Shown: piece after piece, positions 44,494-53,638 of the stretch | Layout of the letters: the number at the start of each line of letters is the position of its first letter | Position numbering within the stretch: position 1 is the stretch's first letter | Assembly: GCF_018228765.1 (NCBI RefSeq) | Contig: NZ_CP073695.1 | Location: forward strand, 2,651,218 to 2,715,217 | DNA: 64,000 nt | Direction of reading: 5' to 3' | Origin: Halorubrum ruber | GTDB taxonomy: Archaea > Halobacteriota > Halobacteria > Halobacteriales > Haloferacaceae | The notes under the pieces: generated by a model | What the model was told of the DNA's origin: nothing | The model's database searches: none | The model's input: the letters and a program-made list of their open reading frames with translations, nothing else | Translations under genes and position numbers: made by a program

Positions 44494-44561
44494 GCCGCAA
44501 ACCGACCGGCGTCGCGGCCGCGGTCGAGCGCCGCGCCGAGCCCGACGGAGGTGACGCGTAG
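44490..44561 (+). CDS. Possible 23-codon coupled small protein
   Basis: The GTG overlaps the stop of the DUF4129 gene (GTGA) and the TAG overlaps the GTG start of the next gene (TAGTG). It would encode MSRKPTGVAAAVERRAEPDG plus three residues. Such exact chaining at both ends is unusual for a spacer and suggests translation runs through it, either as a real peptide or as a reinitiation bridge. No homology is recognised. Confidence 0.35.
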   Translation: MSRKPTGVAAAVERRAEPDGGDA

Positions 44562-45112
44562 TGCGCCCGCTCGCGGTCGTCGGGGTGTTGGCGGTCGTCG
44601 TCGGCCTCCTCGCGGCGCTCGACCGCGGCATCGCGGCCGCAATCTCTCCGACCTCGGCCGTCGTCACGCTGATCGGCGTCCTCGGCGTGGTCCAGGGGGT
44701 CCGCTACGCGAACGCGCGCCGCGACCGCCGGCGACTGCTGACCGACCCCGGCGAGCCGGAGCGGCGCGCGCCGGCGGCGGTGCCCGGGTCCGACCTCGAC
44801 GAGCGAATCGCGCGGGTCGCCAGCCCGGCGCCGGGCGGCTACCGCGACCGCAGGGACCTCCGCGACCGGGTCCGGGAGGTCGCGGTCGACGCCGTGGCTC
44901 GCGATCGCAACTGCTCGCCGGAGGCCGCGGCGACCGCCGTCGACGACGGGACGTGGTCGGACGACCCCGTCGCAACCGCGTTCTTCGACACGGGGACCGC
45001 GTACCCGCTCCGGGTCCGCCTGTCGGCCGGGGTCCGGGGGCGCTCGAACTACTGGTACGGCCTCCGGGCCGCGATCGACGAGATCGAGCGGGTCGAGGGG
45101 GGAGAGCCGTGA
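44561..45112 (+). CDS. Membrane protein of the DUF58 cluster (DUF7269-like)
   Basis: A 183-residue protein starting with GTG. It has two N-terminal helices (VGVLAVVVGLLAALD and TSAVVTLIGVLGVVQGV) and a cytoplasmic part with LDERIARVASPAPGGYRDRRDLRDRVREVAVDAV and SAGVRGRSNYWYGL. This matches the small membrane protein regularly placed between DUF4129 and DUF58 genes in haloarchaea. It overlaps the DUF58 gene by four bases (GTGA). The function is unknown; a scaffold role in a membrane complex is inferred from conserved order. Confidence 0.78.
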   Translation: MRPLAVVGVLAVVVGLLAALDRGIAAAISPTSAVVTLIGVLGVVQGVRYANARRDRRRLLTDPGEPERRAPAAVPGSDLDERIARVASPAPGGYRDRRDLRDRVREVAVDAVARDRNCSPEAAATAVDDGTWSDDPVATAFFDTGTAYPLRVRLSAGVRGRSNYWYGLRAAIDEIERVEGGEP

Positions 45113-46647
45113 GCGATCCCGGGAACGCAGCGGTCGCGTCCGAATCGGACGCGTCGACGCTCGATGAGGCCGAGACGGGCGAGCCGGATCAGGGCGAGGG
45201 AGGCGAACCGGATCGGGACGAGGGAGGCGAACCGGATCGGGACGAGGGAGGCGAACCGAACGCGGACGACGCCGACGCGGCCGAAGGCGCAGGCGACGCG
45301 GCAGAAGGCGCAGGCGACGCGGCAGAAGGCGCAGACGACGCGGCCGAAGGAGCTTCCGAGACCCCGACCGATCGCGAGCGCCGGCGCGAGGTCGCGACCG
45401 ACCGCTGGCTGGGGATCGCGGGCGCGGCGCTGGCGCTGGTCGGCCTCGGGGTGCTCGTCCGGCAGCCGTCGCTGGTGCTCGCCGGCGCGGTCGGCGTCGG
45501 CTACGCCGTGTACGCGCGGGCGGGCGACGCGCCGACGCCGACGCTCTCGGTGACGCGGTCCGTGAGCAACGAGGCGCCGGCCCCCGGCGACGAGGTGCGC
45601 GTGACCGTCCGCGCCGAGAACGTCGGGGAGACGGCGGTCCCGGACCTCCGCCTCGTCGACGGCGTCCCGCCCGGGTTAGCGGTCGTCGACGGCCCGGCGC
45701 GGGTCGCGACGGCGCTGCGGCCCGGGACCGCGGTGACGTTCGAGTACACCGTGCGCGCGGCGCGGGGCGACCACGAGTGGGAGCCGCTGACCGCGATCAC
45801 GCGCGACGCGGCCGGGGCGCGCGAGCGCGAGACGACGCTCGACGCGCCGACCGCGATCGCCTGTACCCCCGAGCTGTCGGCAGGCGGGGATCTCCCCCTG
45901 CGCGGGCTGACGACCGTCCACCACGGGCGGGTGCCGACCGACGTGGGCGGGGCGGGCGTCGAGTTCCACGCCACCCGGGAGTATCGCCGCGGCGATCCGT
46001 TGAAGCGGATCGACTGGAACCGGCGGGCCCGGACGGGCGAGCTGTCGACCGTCGAGCTGCGCGAGGAGCGCGCCGCCACCGTCGTGCTGCTCGTCGACGC
46101 CCGCGAGTCCGCGTACGTCGCGGCCGACCCCGACGCGGAGACGGCGGTGGAGGCGAGCGTCGCGGCCGCCGGCCAGGCGTTCTCCGCGCTCCTCGACGGC
46201 GGCGACCGCGTCGGGATCGCGGCGCTGTCGCCGCTGGACTGCTGGCTCCCGCCCGGCAGCGGGACCGTCCACGCCGCCCGCGGGCGCGAGACGCTGGCGA
46301 CCGACCCGGCGCTCGCGCCGACGCCGAGCGACGAGCGGTTCTACCGGTCGCTGTGGCTCCGGCGGTTCCGGCGGCGGCTCCCGGCCGACGCGCAGGTGCT
46401 GTTTTTCACCCCCTTGGTGGACGACACTGCGGCGACGCTCGCGCGCCGGATCGACGCGCACGGTCACCTCGTGACGGTGCTCTCGCCGGACCCGACGACG
46501 ACCGAGACCGCTGGCCAGCGGCTGACGACCTTCGAGCGACGCCAGCGGCTGCGGTCGCTGCGGTCGGCGGGGATCCGCGCGCTGGAGTGGGGCGACGACT
46601 CCTTCCCGGTCGCCGTCGCGGCCGCGACGAGGCGGTGGTCGCGATGA
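45109..46647 (+). CDS. DUF58 domain protein
   Basis: A 512-residue protein. An acidic leader of about 85 residues contains two tandem peptide repeats (GEPDRDEG and AEGAGDA) from repeated 24-base DNA units. Two membrane helices follow, then a CARDB-like beta domain (EVRVTVRAENVGETAVPDLRL), then the DUF58 region with HATREYRRGDPLKRIDWN and a VWA-like fold (ATVVLLVDARES). DUF58 proteins work with MoxR AAA ATPases. It is coupled at both ends by four-base overlaps, so stoichiometric expression of the cluster is likely. Confidence 0.87.
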   Translation: MSDPGNAAVASESDASTLDEAETGEPDQGEGGEPDRDEGGEPDRDEGGEPNADDADAAEGAGDAAEGAGDAAEGADDAAEGASETPTDRERRREVATDRWLGIAGAALALVGLGVLVRQPSLVLAGAVGVGYAVYARAGDAPTPTLSVTRSVSNEAPAPGDEVRVTVRAENVGETAVPDLRLVDGVPPGLAVVDGPARVATALRPGTAVTFEYTVRAARGDHEWEPLTAITRDAAGARERETTLDAPTAIACTPELSAGGDLPLRGLTTVHHGRVPTDVGGAGVEFHATREYRRGDPLKRIDWNRRARTGELSTVELREERAATVVLLVDARESAYVAADPDAETAVEASVAAAGQAFSALLDGGDRVGIAALSPLDCWLPPGSGTVHAARGRETLATDPALAPTPSDERFYRSLWLRRFRRRLPADAQVLFFTPLVDDTAATLARRIDAHGHLVTVLSPDPTTTETAGQRLTTFERRQRLRSLRSAGIRALEWGDDSFPVAVAAATRRWSR

Positions 46648-47195
46648 GCGGGGAAGATGCGGAGAGCAGAGCGAGCGACGGCGACGACGCGCTCGTCGAC
46701 TTCCACGAGACCGACGCGCGGCCGCCGACGGTCGCGATCGTCGCGAGCCTCGCGGCCGCGGGCGTCGCGGCGACCGCCGCGCTGGTCGCGAGCCCGATCG
46801 GCGGCGCGCTGCTCGGCGCCGCCGCGCTCGGTTTCCTCGCCGGATCGCTCCGGAGCTCGACCCGGGTCCTGACGTGGGGCGCGGCGGTCGGCGTGGTCGG
46901 CCTCGCGCTGGCGGGGTACCGCGGCGCGGCCGCCGAGCCGCTGCTCGTCGCCGCCGTCGGGCTCGCGGTCGCGTGGGACGTCGCCGACCACGGCGTCGGC
47001 CTCGGCGAGCAGGTGGGTCGGGGTGCCCGCGTTCGGCGCAACGTCGCGGTCCACGCCGGGTCGAGCCTGCTCGTCGGCGCGCTCGCCGCCGGCCTCGTCT
47101 ACGGCGTCTCGCTCGCGGTCGGCGGCGGCCAGCCGGTGGCCGCGCTCGCACTGCTTCTCGCGGGCGGTATCGCGCTGATCTCGGCGCTGCGGTGA
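46644..47195 (+). CDS. Polytopic membrane protein closing the DUF58 cluster (DUF7519-like)
   Basis: A 183-residue protein starting MSGEDAESRASDGDDAL. It has five or six hydrophobic segments rich in Ala, Gly and Val. Its start overlaps the DUF58 stop by ATGA. Position and layout match the last gene of haloarchaeal DUF58 clusters. No catalytic motif is visible. Confidence 0.78.
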   Translation: MSGEDAESRASDGDDALVDFHETDARPPTVAIVASLAAAGVAATAALVASPIGGALLGAAALGFLAGSLRSSTRVLTWGAAVGVVGLALAGYRGAAAEPLLVAAVGLAVAWDVADHGVGLGEQVGRGARVRRNVAVHAGSSLLVGALAAGLVYGVSLAVGGGQPVAALALLLAGGIALISALR

Positions 47196-47318
47196 CGGCG
47201 TGGACGGCGAGACAGTGAGACGGCGAGGCGAGCGAGCGGCATCGATCGGGAGGGCGCGAACGCCCCGCGACGCCGGAGCTAAACCCTTATCAGCGCGCGG
47301 GTGGCAGGTACGCCCGTA

Positions 47319-48014
47319 ATGAGCGACCTCCCGGACGACTTCGACTGCACGCTCACCAACTGGGAGTACATCTACGGGCTCTGCCGCAACGTCTCCGACG
47401 CGGTGAAGCGGGCCGACTTCGAGCCGGACGTGGTCGTCGCCTTGGCCCGCGGCGGCTGGTTCGCGGGCCGGTGCGTCTGCGACTTCCTCGGGCTCAACGA
47501 CCTCACGAGCCTCAAGATGGAACACTACGTCGGCGCCGCGGAGAAGAGCGACGAACCCCAGATCCGCTACCCGATGCCCGAGGGGAGCGTGGAGGGGAAA
47601 AACGTCCTCATCATCGACGATATCGCGGACACCGGCGGCTCGATCCGCCGCGCCGAGGAGTACGTCGACGAGCGGAACGCCGCCGAGATCCGCACCGCGA
47701 CACTCCAGCTGCTCGGCACCTCCGAGTTCCAGCCCGACTTCGTGGGCGAGCGGCTCGAACAGTGGACGTGGGTCGTCTACCCGTGGAACTTCCTCGAGGA
47801 TATGGTCGACCTCACGGAGGGCGCGATGGAGCGCGCCGACGAGTCGGCGTTCTCGCGGGAGGACCTGCGCCACTACTTAGAGGAGTTCCACGGCATCGGC
47901 CGGATCGAGATGGAGGTCGCCCAGCCCGACCGCCTCGACGAGGTCATCGACGAGATGGTCCGGCGGGACGTCGCGGAGCCCGTCGGCGACGAGACCTGGG
48001 CGCTCGCCGAGTAG
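47319..48014 (+). CDS. Phosphoribosyltransferase family protein
   Basis: A 231-residue protein with a PRTase core: VVVALARGGWFAGRCVCDFLG, then the PRPP-binding loop NVLIIDDIADTGGSI. The C-terminal region after residue 140 is family specific (EQWTWVVYPWNFLEDMVDL). It resembles haloarchaeal proteins labelled as hypoxanthine or xanthine-guanine phosphoribosyltransferase-like; the base is unknown. The ATG at 47319 is preferred to a GTG six codons upstream. It is followed after 12 bases by an HD-domain nucleotidase, fitting purine salvage. Confidence 0.87.
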   Translation: MSDLPDDFDCTLTNWEYIYGLCRNVSDAVKRADFEPDVVVALARGGWFAGRCVCDFLGLNDLTSLKMEHYVGAAEKSDEPQIRYPMPEGSVEGKNVLIIDDIADTGGSIRRAEEYVDERNAAEIRTATLQLLGTSEFQPDFVGERLEQWTWVVYPWNFLEDMVDLTEGAMERADESAFSREDLRHYLEEFHGIGRIEMEVAQPDRLDEVIDEMVRRDVAEPVGDETWALAE

Positions 48015-48026
48015 CAGGCCAGAGCG

Positions 48027-48701
48027 ATGGCCGGGAAATCGGACGACGACGACGCCGGTGACGACGACCGCGACGCGGACGCCGACCGCGACGCGGCGCT
48101 CGACGCCGTCCTCGCCGCCTACGACCTCAAAGACGAGCGGCGCACCGGCTGGCAGCTCCGCGGCGTCGACGACCCCGAGTCCGTCGCCGCCCACTCGTGG
48201 GGGGTCGCGTACCTCGTGTTGGCGCTCGGCGAGCGGTTCCGCGAGGAGCTCCCGGGGGTCGATTTCGACCGTGCCCTTCGGCTCGCCGTCGTCCACGACG
48301 TCGCCGAGGCTGAGACCGGCGACGTGGCGGCCCGTGCCGATTCCACCGCCGAGGGAGTCGACCGCGAGGCGAAAGTCGCCGCCGAGCGCGAGGCGATGGC
48401 GGACCTCGCCGGCCCGCTCCCCGAGCGCGTGCGAGACGCGTGGGAGGCGTACGAGGCCCGCGACTCGCCGGAGGCGGTCCTCATCAAGGAGTGCGACCTG
48501 CTCGACACCTGCCTCCAAGCCCTGATGTACGAGCAGGACGACCGGTACGACCCGGAGCGGGGCGAGCCCGACGCGTTCCGCGAGTACGACGACTTAGACG
48601 AGTTCTTCGCGACGACCGAGCCCCGGCTCCGGACCGAGGCCGGGAGGGAACTGTTCGCGGAGGTCCGCGAGCGGTACCGGGCCGCGCGGGACGGGGCGTA
48701 A
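48027..48701 (+). CDS. HD-domain 5'-deoxynucleotidase-like hydrolase (YfbR/HDDC2 type)
   Basis: A 224-residue protein. After an acidic leader, the HD motifs are ESVAAHSWGVAYL (first His), LAVVHDVAEAETGD (His-Asp pair with the adjacent Glu) and KECDLLDTCLQAL (final Asp), the pattern of YfbR and HDDC2 nucleoside 5'-monophosphatases that use divalent metal ions. It probably forms a salvage operon with the upstream phosphoribosyltransferase gene. It ends two bases before the convergent nucleoside phosphorylase. Confidence 0.87.
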   Translation: MAGKSDDDDAGDDDRDADADRDAALDAVLAAYDLKDERRTGWQLRGVDDPESVAAHSWGVAYLVLALGERFREELPGVDFDRALRLAVVHDVAEAETGDVAARADSTAEGVDREAKVAAEREAMADLAGPLPERVRDAWEAYEARDSPEAVLIKECDLLDTCLQALMYEQDDRYDPERGEPDAFREYDDLDEFFATTEPRLRTEAGRELFAEVRERYRAARDGA

Positions 48702-48703
48702 GC

Positions 48704-49513
48704 TTAGTTCGACGCCCGCCACGCCGCCGCGGCCGCCTCGATCACTTCCAGCGCGTCGCGGGTGCCGTCCGCGTCCCCCTTCTCGAAGTCCTCCTCGGTC
48801 TGCCCCATCTGGTTCGTCACGTGCGCGAAGCAGACGACCGGCCGGTCCCGGACGGCCGCGAACGCGTACAGCGCCGCCGCCTCCATCTCGACCGCGAGGA
48901 TCCCCTCGGACCGGGCCCGTTCGATCGCGGTCTCCGTCTCGCGGAAGGGCGCGTCGGTCGTCCACGTCGCGCCCGCGTACACCGGACGTGACACCGATTC
49001 GCACGCGTCTTCGACCGAGGCGCGGAGGTTGTCGTCGAGCACCGCGTACCGACCCGCCGACCGGTAGTGGTGGCTCGTCCCCTCGTCGCGGAGCGCGCGT
49101 TCGATGAGCACGAAGTACGGCGGGTCGTCTTTCGGCACGATCCGCCCCGACGAGGTCACGCTCACGAGGAACTCGCAGCCGGCAGCGAACAGCTGCTCCG
49201 CGACGAGGACGGCGAACGACGCCCCCACCGCGCAGCCCACGATCCCGAACTCCTCGCCGTCTCGTTCGAACCGATAGAGGTCCGTGTGGTAGCCGGGCCA
49301 CGTCTCGTCTTTCCGCGCCGCGCCGGTGGCCGCCAGCTGGCGGACGACGTCCCCGTCCGGGTCGAGCACGCAGACGTCCGGGACCGAACGCTCCGGGAGG
49401 TCCTTCTGCCGCCGGGCGTTCTTCAGGAGGGCATCCGGATCGAAAACGGACGGCTCGTCGAACGCCTTCGCCTCGAAGAGCGGCGACGCGTCCGAGTCGG
49501 ACGGGTCGGTCAT
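48704..49513 (-). CDS. Nucleoside phosphorylase (uridine phosphorylase family)
   Basis: A 269-residue enzyme of nucleoside phosphorylase family I. Phosphate and ribose sites are suggested by GIVGCAVGASFAVLVAEQL and VSVTSSGRI, and the catalytic region by AVEMEAAALYAFA with VVCFAHVTNQM. It cleaves nucleosides with phosphate to a base and ribose-1-phosphate; base specificity cannot be set. An acidic leader of 20 residues precedes the fold. A CCTTTCC box about 28 bases upstream supports the ATG at 49513. Confidence 0.88.
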   Translation of the reverse strand: MTDPSDSDASPLFEAKAFDEPSVFDPDALLKNARRQKDLPERSVPDVCVLDPDGDVVRQLAATGAARKDETWPGYHTDLYRFERDGEEFGIVGCAVGASFAVLVAEQLFAAGCEFLVSVTSSGRIVPKDDPPYFVLIERALRDEGTSHHYRSAGRYAVLDDNLRASVEDACESVSRPVYAGATWTTDAPFRETETAIERARSEGILAVEMEAAALYAFAAVRDRPVVCFAHVTNQMGQTEEDFEKGDADGTRDALEVIEAAAAAWRASN

Positions 49514-49551
49514 GTCCCGGCGTTCGCGGAACCGAGGAAAGGGTGTTGCGG

Positions 49552-50157
49552 TCAGTCGACCGGCTCGCCGACGACCCCCGCGATCGCCGCGGTCTCCGGG
49601 TCGCTGCTCTCGAAGACCTCCTCGCCGGAGATCCCCAGAAAGTACTCCCGCTCGCCGTCGACGCGTTCCAGTATCCGCTCCGTCAGGGCCGCCGAGTCGC
49701 GGTGGACCATCCGCCGGAAGTACGAGCCCTCCCGCCGCAGGTTCGACCGGACGTACTCGGAGCGGGTATTCAACACGAGCGCGACGAGGGTCCCGTCCGA
49801 CGCGAGGACGCGGGTCGCCTCGCTCAGCGCCGCCTCGGCGTCCGGGAGGAACTCGAGCGTCGAGACGAAGACGACGGCGTCGACCGACCCGGTCGCGACC
49901 GGCAGCGCGGTCGCGTCACCGAGGACGAACGGCGCGTCGACCCGGTCCCGCGCCGTCTGGACCATCGCCGCCGACAGGTCGAGTCCGGTCATATCGCGGT
50001 CGGGGACGCGCTCCTCGAGCGACCCGATGCCGCACCCGACGTCCAGCGCCCGGTCGTCCGCGGCGACGTGTCGGCGCACGTACGCCGCCTCGCGGTCCAT
50101 GACTGCGCTCCCGAACTCGCTGTCGCAGAACCGGACGAAGCTCTCGGCGTCGCTCAC
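49552..50157 (-). CDS. Class I SAM-dependent methyltransferase
   Basis: A 201-residue methyltransferase: motif I ALDVGCGIGSLEERV, GLDLSAAMVQTARD, FVLGDATALPVATGS and DAVVFVSTLEFLPDAEAAL, a Methyltransf_11 pattern. The final third (RREGSYFRRMVHRDSAAL) is basic. The substrate is unknown. It lies between the nucleoside phosphorylase and the Bat-type regulator on the same strand, 38 bases from the former. Confidence 0.87.
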   Translation of the reverse strand: MSDAESFVRFCDSEFGSAVMDREAAYVRRHVAADDRALDVGCGIGSLEERVPDRDMTGLDLSAAMVQTARDRVDAPFVLGDATALPVATGSVDAVVFVSTLEFLPDAEAALSEATRVLASDGTLVALVLNTRSEYVRSNLRREGSYFRRMVHRDSAALTERILERVDGEREYFLGISGEEVFESSDPETAAIAGVVGEPVD

Positions 50158-50260
50158 GGCGCGGCCCCCTCGGAGACGCGCGTTCGTCGACGTTCGACGC
50201 GCCGAGCGGTCGCGAGACCGCGCTCCGGTGTGGCTCTCGTAGTCATCGGTCTAAGGCGGA

Positions 50261-50995
50261 CTAATCGGCGGCACGTTCGGCCCGTCGCGTCGCCTCCACC
50301 TCCAGCGGGTCGCCCGTCGACGTCGCGGTGACCAGTCGCAGGTACTGTCCCGCGCTCGTGAGCAACTTGTTCTCCGCCTTCCGGAGGTGTTCCTCGTACG
50401 TCGAGCGAGCGACCGCCGTCTGGTCGGCGAGTTCCCGCAGCGAGGTCTTCCGCGGCTGGGTGTAGTAGCCGCGCTCCAAGGCCAACTGGAGCGCCGCCAG
50501 CTGTCGGTCGGTGAGGTCCTCGAACAACTGGTTCGCCGGCGCCAGCATACTGTGCGGGACCTGGGTCTCCGAGATCTCGGTCTTCGAGAGCAGTTCGATC
50601 TCCCTGTCGGCGCGCAGGTCGCCGAGCAGCTCCCGGATGTCGGCGTCGTCGAACGCGACCACCGTGTAATGCTCCCAGCCCTGCCGGTAGATGGTCGGCG
50701 ACTGATACAGGCAGTTGTGCTGCTCGAAGCGGTCGATGACGGACGCCTCGAGCGAACAGAGACAGGACTGCGTGACGACGTGGTACCCGTCGTCGTCCGC
50801 GGACTCGTGGAGGACGGTTCCGAGCCGATCGATGTCGTCGAGCAGCGCGTCCGTCGGCGTCGTCTCCGCGGTGATCTCGAGCACCTGACAGTCGCTCAGC
50901 GGCCACTCGCGGATGGTGAGATCCGGATGTCGCTCGGAGATCTCGCGGTACGGACACTCGTGTTTCACTCGGATCGAGGCCTCGTACAGGCTCAT
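50261..50995 (-). CDS. Bacterio-opsin activator (Bat)-type HTH regulator
   Basis: A 244-residue regulator. The N-terminal 160 residues form the sensor-like beta region typical of haloarchaeal HTH_10 proteins, with CPYREISERHPDL and a Cys pair in TQSCLCSLEAS. The C-terminal HTH_10 domain reads LTDRQLAALQLALERGYYTQ then TSLRELADQTAVARSTYEEHLRKAENK. It is divergent from the rhodanese-MBL gene, with a GTTAATTCG box about 24 bases before its ATG, so it may regulate that operon in response to sulfur or redox state. The signal is inferred. Confidence 0.9.
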   Translation of the reverse strand: MSLYEASIRVKHECPYREISERHPDLTIREWPLSDCQVLEITAETTPTDALLDDIDRLGTVLHESADDDGYHVVTQSCLCSLEASVIDRFEQHNCLYQSPTIYRQGWEHYTVVAFDDADIRELLGDLRADREIELLSKTEISETQVPHSMLAPANQLFEDLTDRQLAALQLALERGYYTQPRKTSLRELADQTAVARSTYEEHLRKAENKLLTSAGQYLRLVTATSTGDPLEVEATRRAERAAD

Positions 50996-51082
50996 ACGGG
51001 ATCTTCGGACTGGCGCGAATTAACGGTGCCGGTCATGTCCGGCAGCGGCCGTATCCCCTTCTCCCCGCTATACCGGTGTACG

Positions 51083-52201
51083 ATGCAGGAGCTATCGCCG
51101 GACGCGCTCAGCGAACAGCTGCGAGACGACGAGAAGGGCCCGCTCGTCCTCGACGTCCGCCACGAGGCGGAGTTCGAGGACTGGCACATCCCGGGCAGCG
51201 TCAACGTCGACGTGTACGACGAACTGACCGACGACCCCGACAGCGCCAAGCCGGCCCTCTCCGATCTCCCCGACGACGCCGAGATCGTGACCGTCTGCGC
51301 CGCGGGGGTCGTCTCGCAGACGGCGACGGAGGTCCTCCGCGAACTGGGCTACGACGCCGTGACGCTCGCGGACGGGATGAACGGCTGGAGCCGCGTCCAT
51401 CGGCACGCGGAGGTCCCGGTCGACCTCGACGGCACGCTCATTCAGGTCGCGCGTCCGGGGAAGGGGTGTCTCTCGCACGTCCTTGTCTCGGAGGGCGAGG
51501 CCGCCGTCTTCGACCCGTCGCACTACCGCGGCGAGTACGAGGCGGTCCTCGACGAGTACGACGCCGACCCGGTCGGCGTCTTCGACACGCACGCCCACGC
51601 CGACCACGTCTCCGGCGCGGCGGAGCTCGCCGACCGCTACGGCGTCCCCTACTACCTCCATCCGAAGGACGCGCTCGCGGTCGACGCGACGCCGATCGAG
51701 GACGGGCAGATCGTGGCCGTCGGCGGGCTCGACGTCGAGGTCGTCCACACGCCCGGACACAGCGAGGGGAGCGTCTCGTTCGACGTCGACGGCGCGGCGC
51801 TACTCACCGGCGACACCCTCTTCCACGAGAGCGTCGGCCGCGTCGAGCTCGGCGTCGAGGCCGGGATCGAGGACGCCGACGTGGAGGGGAACGCCGCGAC
51901 GCTGTACGAGAGCCTCCGGCGGCTGCTGGACCGGCCGGACGACGCGGTCGTGCTCCCGGCGCACGACCCCGGCTCGCCCGAGCCGCCGGTGACCGCGACG
52001 CTCGGCGAAGTGAAGCGCCGGAACGCGGACCTCGACCGCGACCGCGAGTCCTTCGTCGCGGCGCTCGCGTCGGACGTCCCGGACCACCCCCGAACTTCGA
52101 GCGCGTCAAGCGCACGAACGTGGGGCGGGAGTCGGTTCCGGCGGACGAGCTGGCCGAGCTGGAGCTGGGGCCGAACAACTGCGCGGCCGAGTAACCGATG
52201 A
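51083..52201 (+). CDS. Rhodanese-metallo-beta-lactamase fusion protein, frameshifted at the C-terminus
   Basis: Residues 1 to about 105 are a rhodanese domain with VLDVRHEAEFEDWHIPGS and the active Cys in VTVCAAGV; the MBL domain follows with DTHAHADHVSG, HTPGHSEGS and LTGDTLFHESVG. This resembles persulfide dioxygenase-like sulfur metabolism enzymes. The literal frame ends in an improbable tail after ASDVPDHP. Shifting at the C-run 52087-52091, as if one C were missing, gives NFERVKRTNVGRESVPADEL and then AELELGPNNCAAE with a stop at 52194, the natural family ending. A real mutation or a sequencing error is possible. The MFS gene follows immediately. Confidence 0.85.
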   Translation: MQELSPDALSEQLRDDEKGPLVLDVRHEAEFEDWHIPGSVNVDVYDELTDDPDSAKPALSDLPDDAEIVTVCAAGVVSQTATEVLRELGYDAVTLADGMNGWSRVHRHAEVPVDLDGTLIQVARPGKGCLSHVLVSEGEAAVFDPSHYRGEYEAVLDEYDADPVGVFDTHAHADHVSGAAELADRYGVPYYLHPKDALAVDATPIEDGQIVAVGGLDVEVVHTPGHSEGSVSFDVDGAALLTGDTLFHESVGRVELGVEAGIEDADVEGNAATLYESLRRLLDRPDDAVVLPAHDPGSPEPPVTATLGEVKRRNADLDRDRESFVAALASDVPDHPRTSSASSARTWGGSRFRRTSWPSWSWGRTTARPSNR

Positions 52202-53487
52202 GCGCGACGACCGACGTCAAACAGGGAATCCGCGAACACCTCGGCCAGTTCTCGCTCCACGTCCTGCTGGTGTTCGCCACCGGCCTGACCATCGGGTCCG
52301 AGCGCACCGTCGTCCCCGCGCTGGGGGAGGACGTGCTCGGCGTCGAGTCGTTCCTCGTGATCGGCTCGTTCGTCGTCTCCTTCGGGGTCGTGAAGTCGAT
52401 CCTCAACCTCTACGCCGGGAAGTGGGGCGAGGAGTACGGCCGCAGGCCCGTGCTCGTCGCCGGGTGGGTCACGGCGCTCCCGCTCCCGGTCATCCTCATC
52501 TTCGCCCCGAGCTGGGGCTGGATCACCGTCGGGAACGTCCTGTTGGGGATCAATCAGGCGCTGACGTGGAGCATGGCGATAAACGCCAAGATCGACCTCG
52601 CGAGCCCCGACGAGCGCGGCCTCGCGGTCGGCATCGACGAGTCGTTCGGCTACACCGGCGTGGCCGTCGGCGCCTGGATCACGGGCGTCATCGCCAGCCG
52701 GTGGAGCCTCCGACCGGAGCCGTTCTACTTCCTCGCGGTCGTCGTGGTCCTGGCGTTCCTCATCTCGGTCTTCCTGATCAGAGAGACCGTCCAGTACGCG
52801 GAGGCCGAGGGAGACGACGACGATCGCGACGCGAACCTCCCGTTCAAGGAGGTCGTAAAGCGGGCGACCTACGGCGACCGGACGCTGTTCGCGGCGGCGC
52901 AGGCGGGCCACGTCGAGAACTTCGTCGACACGCTGTTCTGGATCGCCGTCCCGCTGTACCTGCTGAACCAGGGGCTCGACATCGCGGCGGTCGGGGCCGT
53001 GGTCGGCGTCCACAGCGCGATGTACTTCCTCCAGATCGGCACCGGCGGCCTCGCGGACCGGATCGGCCGGCGACCGCCGGTCGTCGCCGGGATGTTCCTG
53101 GCCGGCGCGGGCGTCCTCGGGATGGTCCTCGTCGAGGGATACCTCGCGTGGGCCGCGCTGGCCGGCGTCTCCGGGTTCGGGATGGCGCTTTTGTACCCGA
53201 ACCTGATGACCGTTCCGAGCGACGCGGCCCACCCGACATGGCGGTCGGCCGGGATGGGCGTCTACCGGATGTGGCGCGACTCGGGCTACGCCGTCGGCGC
53301 GATCCTGATCGGGCTCTCGATGGAGTTCGTCAGCGCCGAGGCGGCGTTCTACCTGACCGCCGCCCTGATGTTCCTCTCCGGGGCGGTCGTGGTCGTCTGG
53401 ATGGAGGAGACGCACCCCGAGTTCGGGACCCACGAGCCGCCCGCTCCGGCGCCGGAGTCGCCGACCGAGCCGGTCGCACGGGAGTAG
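52198..53487 (+). CDS. Major facilitator superfamily transporter
   Basis: A 429-residue membrane protein with about twelve helices. The early loop reads YAGKWGEEYGRRPVLVAGW and the matching second-half loop GGLADRIGRRPPVVAG. The central acidic loop is EAEGDDDDRDANLPF. It begins directly after the rhodanese-MBL gene, so a linked role in sulfur compound or anion transport is plausible, but the sequence does not show a substrate. Confidence 0.9.
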   Translation: MSATTDVKQGIREHLGQFSLHVLLVFATGLTIGSERTVVPALGEDVLGVESFLVIGSFVVSFGVVKSILNLYAGKWGEEYGRRPVLVAGWVTALPLPVILIFAPSWGWITVGNVLLGINQALTWSMAINAKIDLASPDERGLAVGIDESFGYTGVAVGAWITGVIASRWSLRPEPFYFLAVVVVLAFLISVFLIRETVQYAEAEGDDDDRDANLPFKEVVKRATYGDRTLFAAAQAGHVENFVDTLFWIAVPLYLLNQGLDIAAVGAVVGVHSAMYFLQIGTGGLADRIGRRPPVVAGMFLAGAGVLGMVLVEGYLAWAALAGVSGFGMALLYPNLMTVPSDAAHPTWRSAGMGVYRMWRDSGYAVGAILIGLSMEFVSAEAAFYLTAALMFLSGAVVVVWMEETHPEFGTHEPPAPAPESPTEPVARE

Positions 53488-53638
53488 CCGCCGGCGGCCG
53501 CGTTCGTGACCGACGAGATGTTCGACGATCGTCGTATTACCAATAGACGTTTGTAGGCCCTCTACCCGCCAAATTCGGGCGAGGATGGTAAAAGGGTTAA
53601 CGGGGGAGGTCGTCTCACCGGGTGAGCTTTCACCACGC

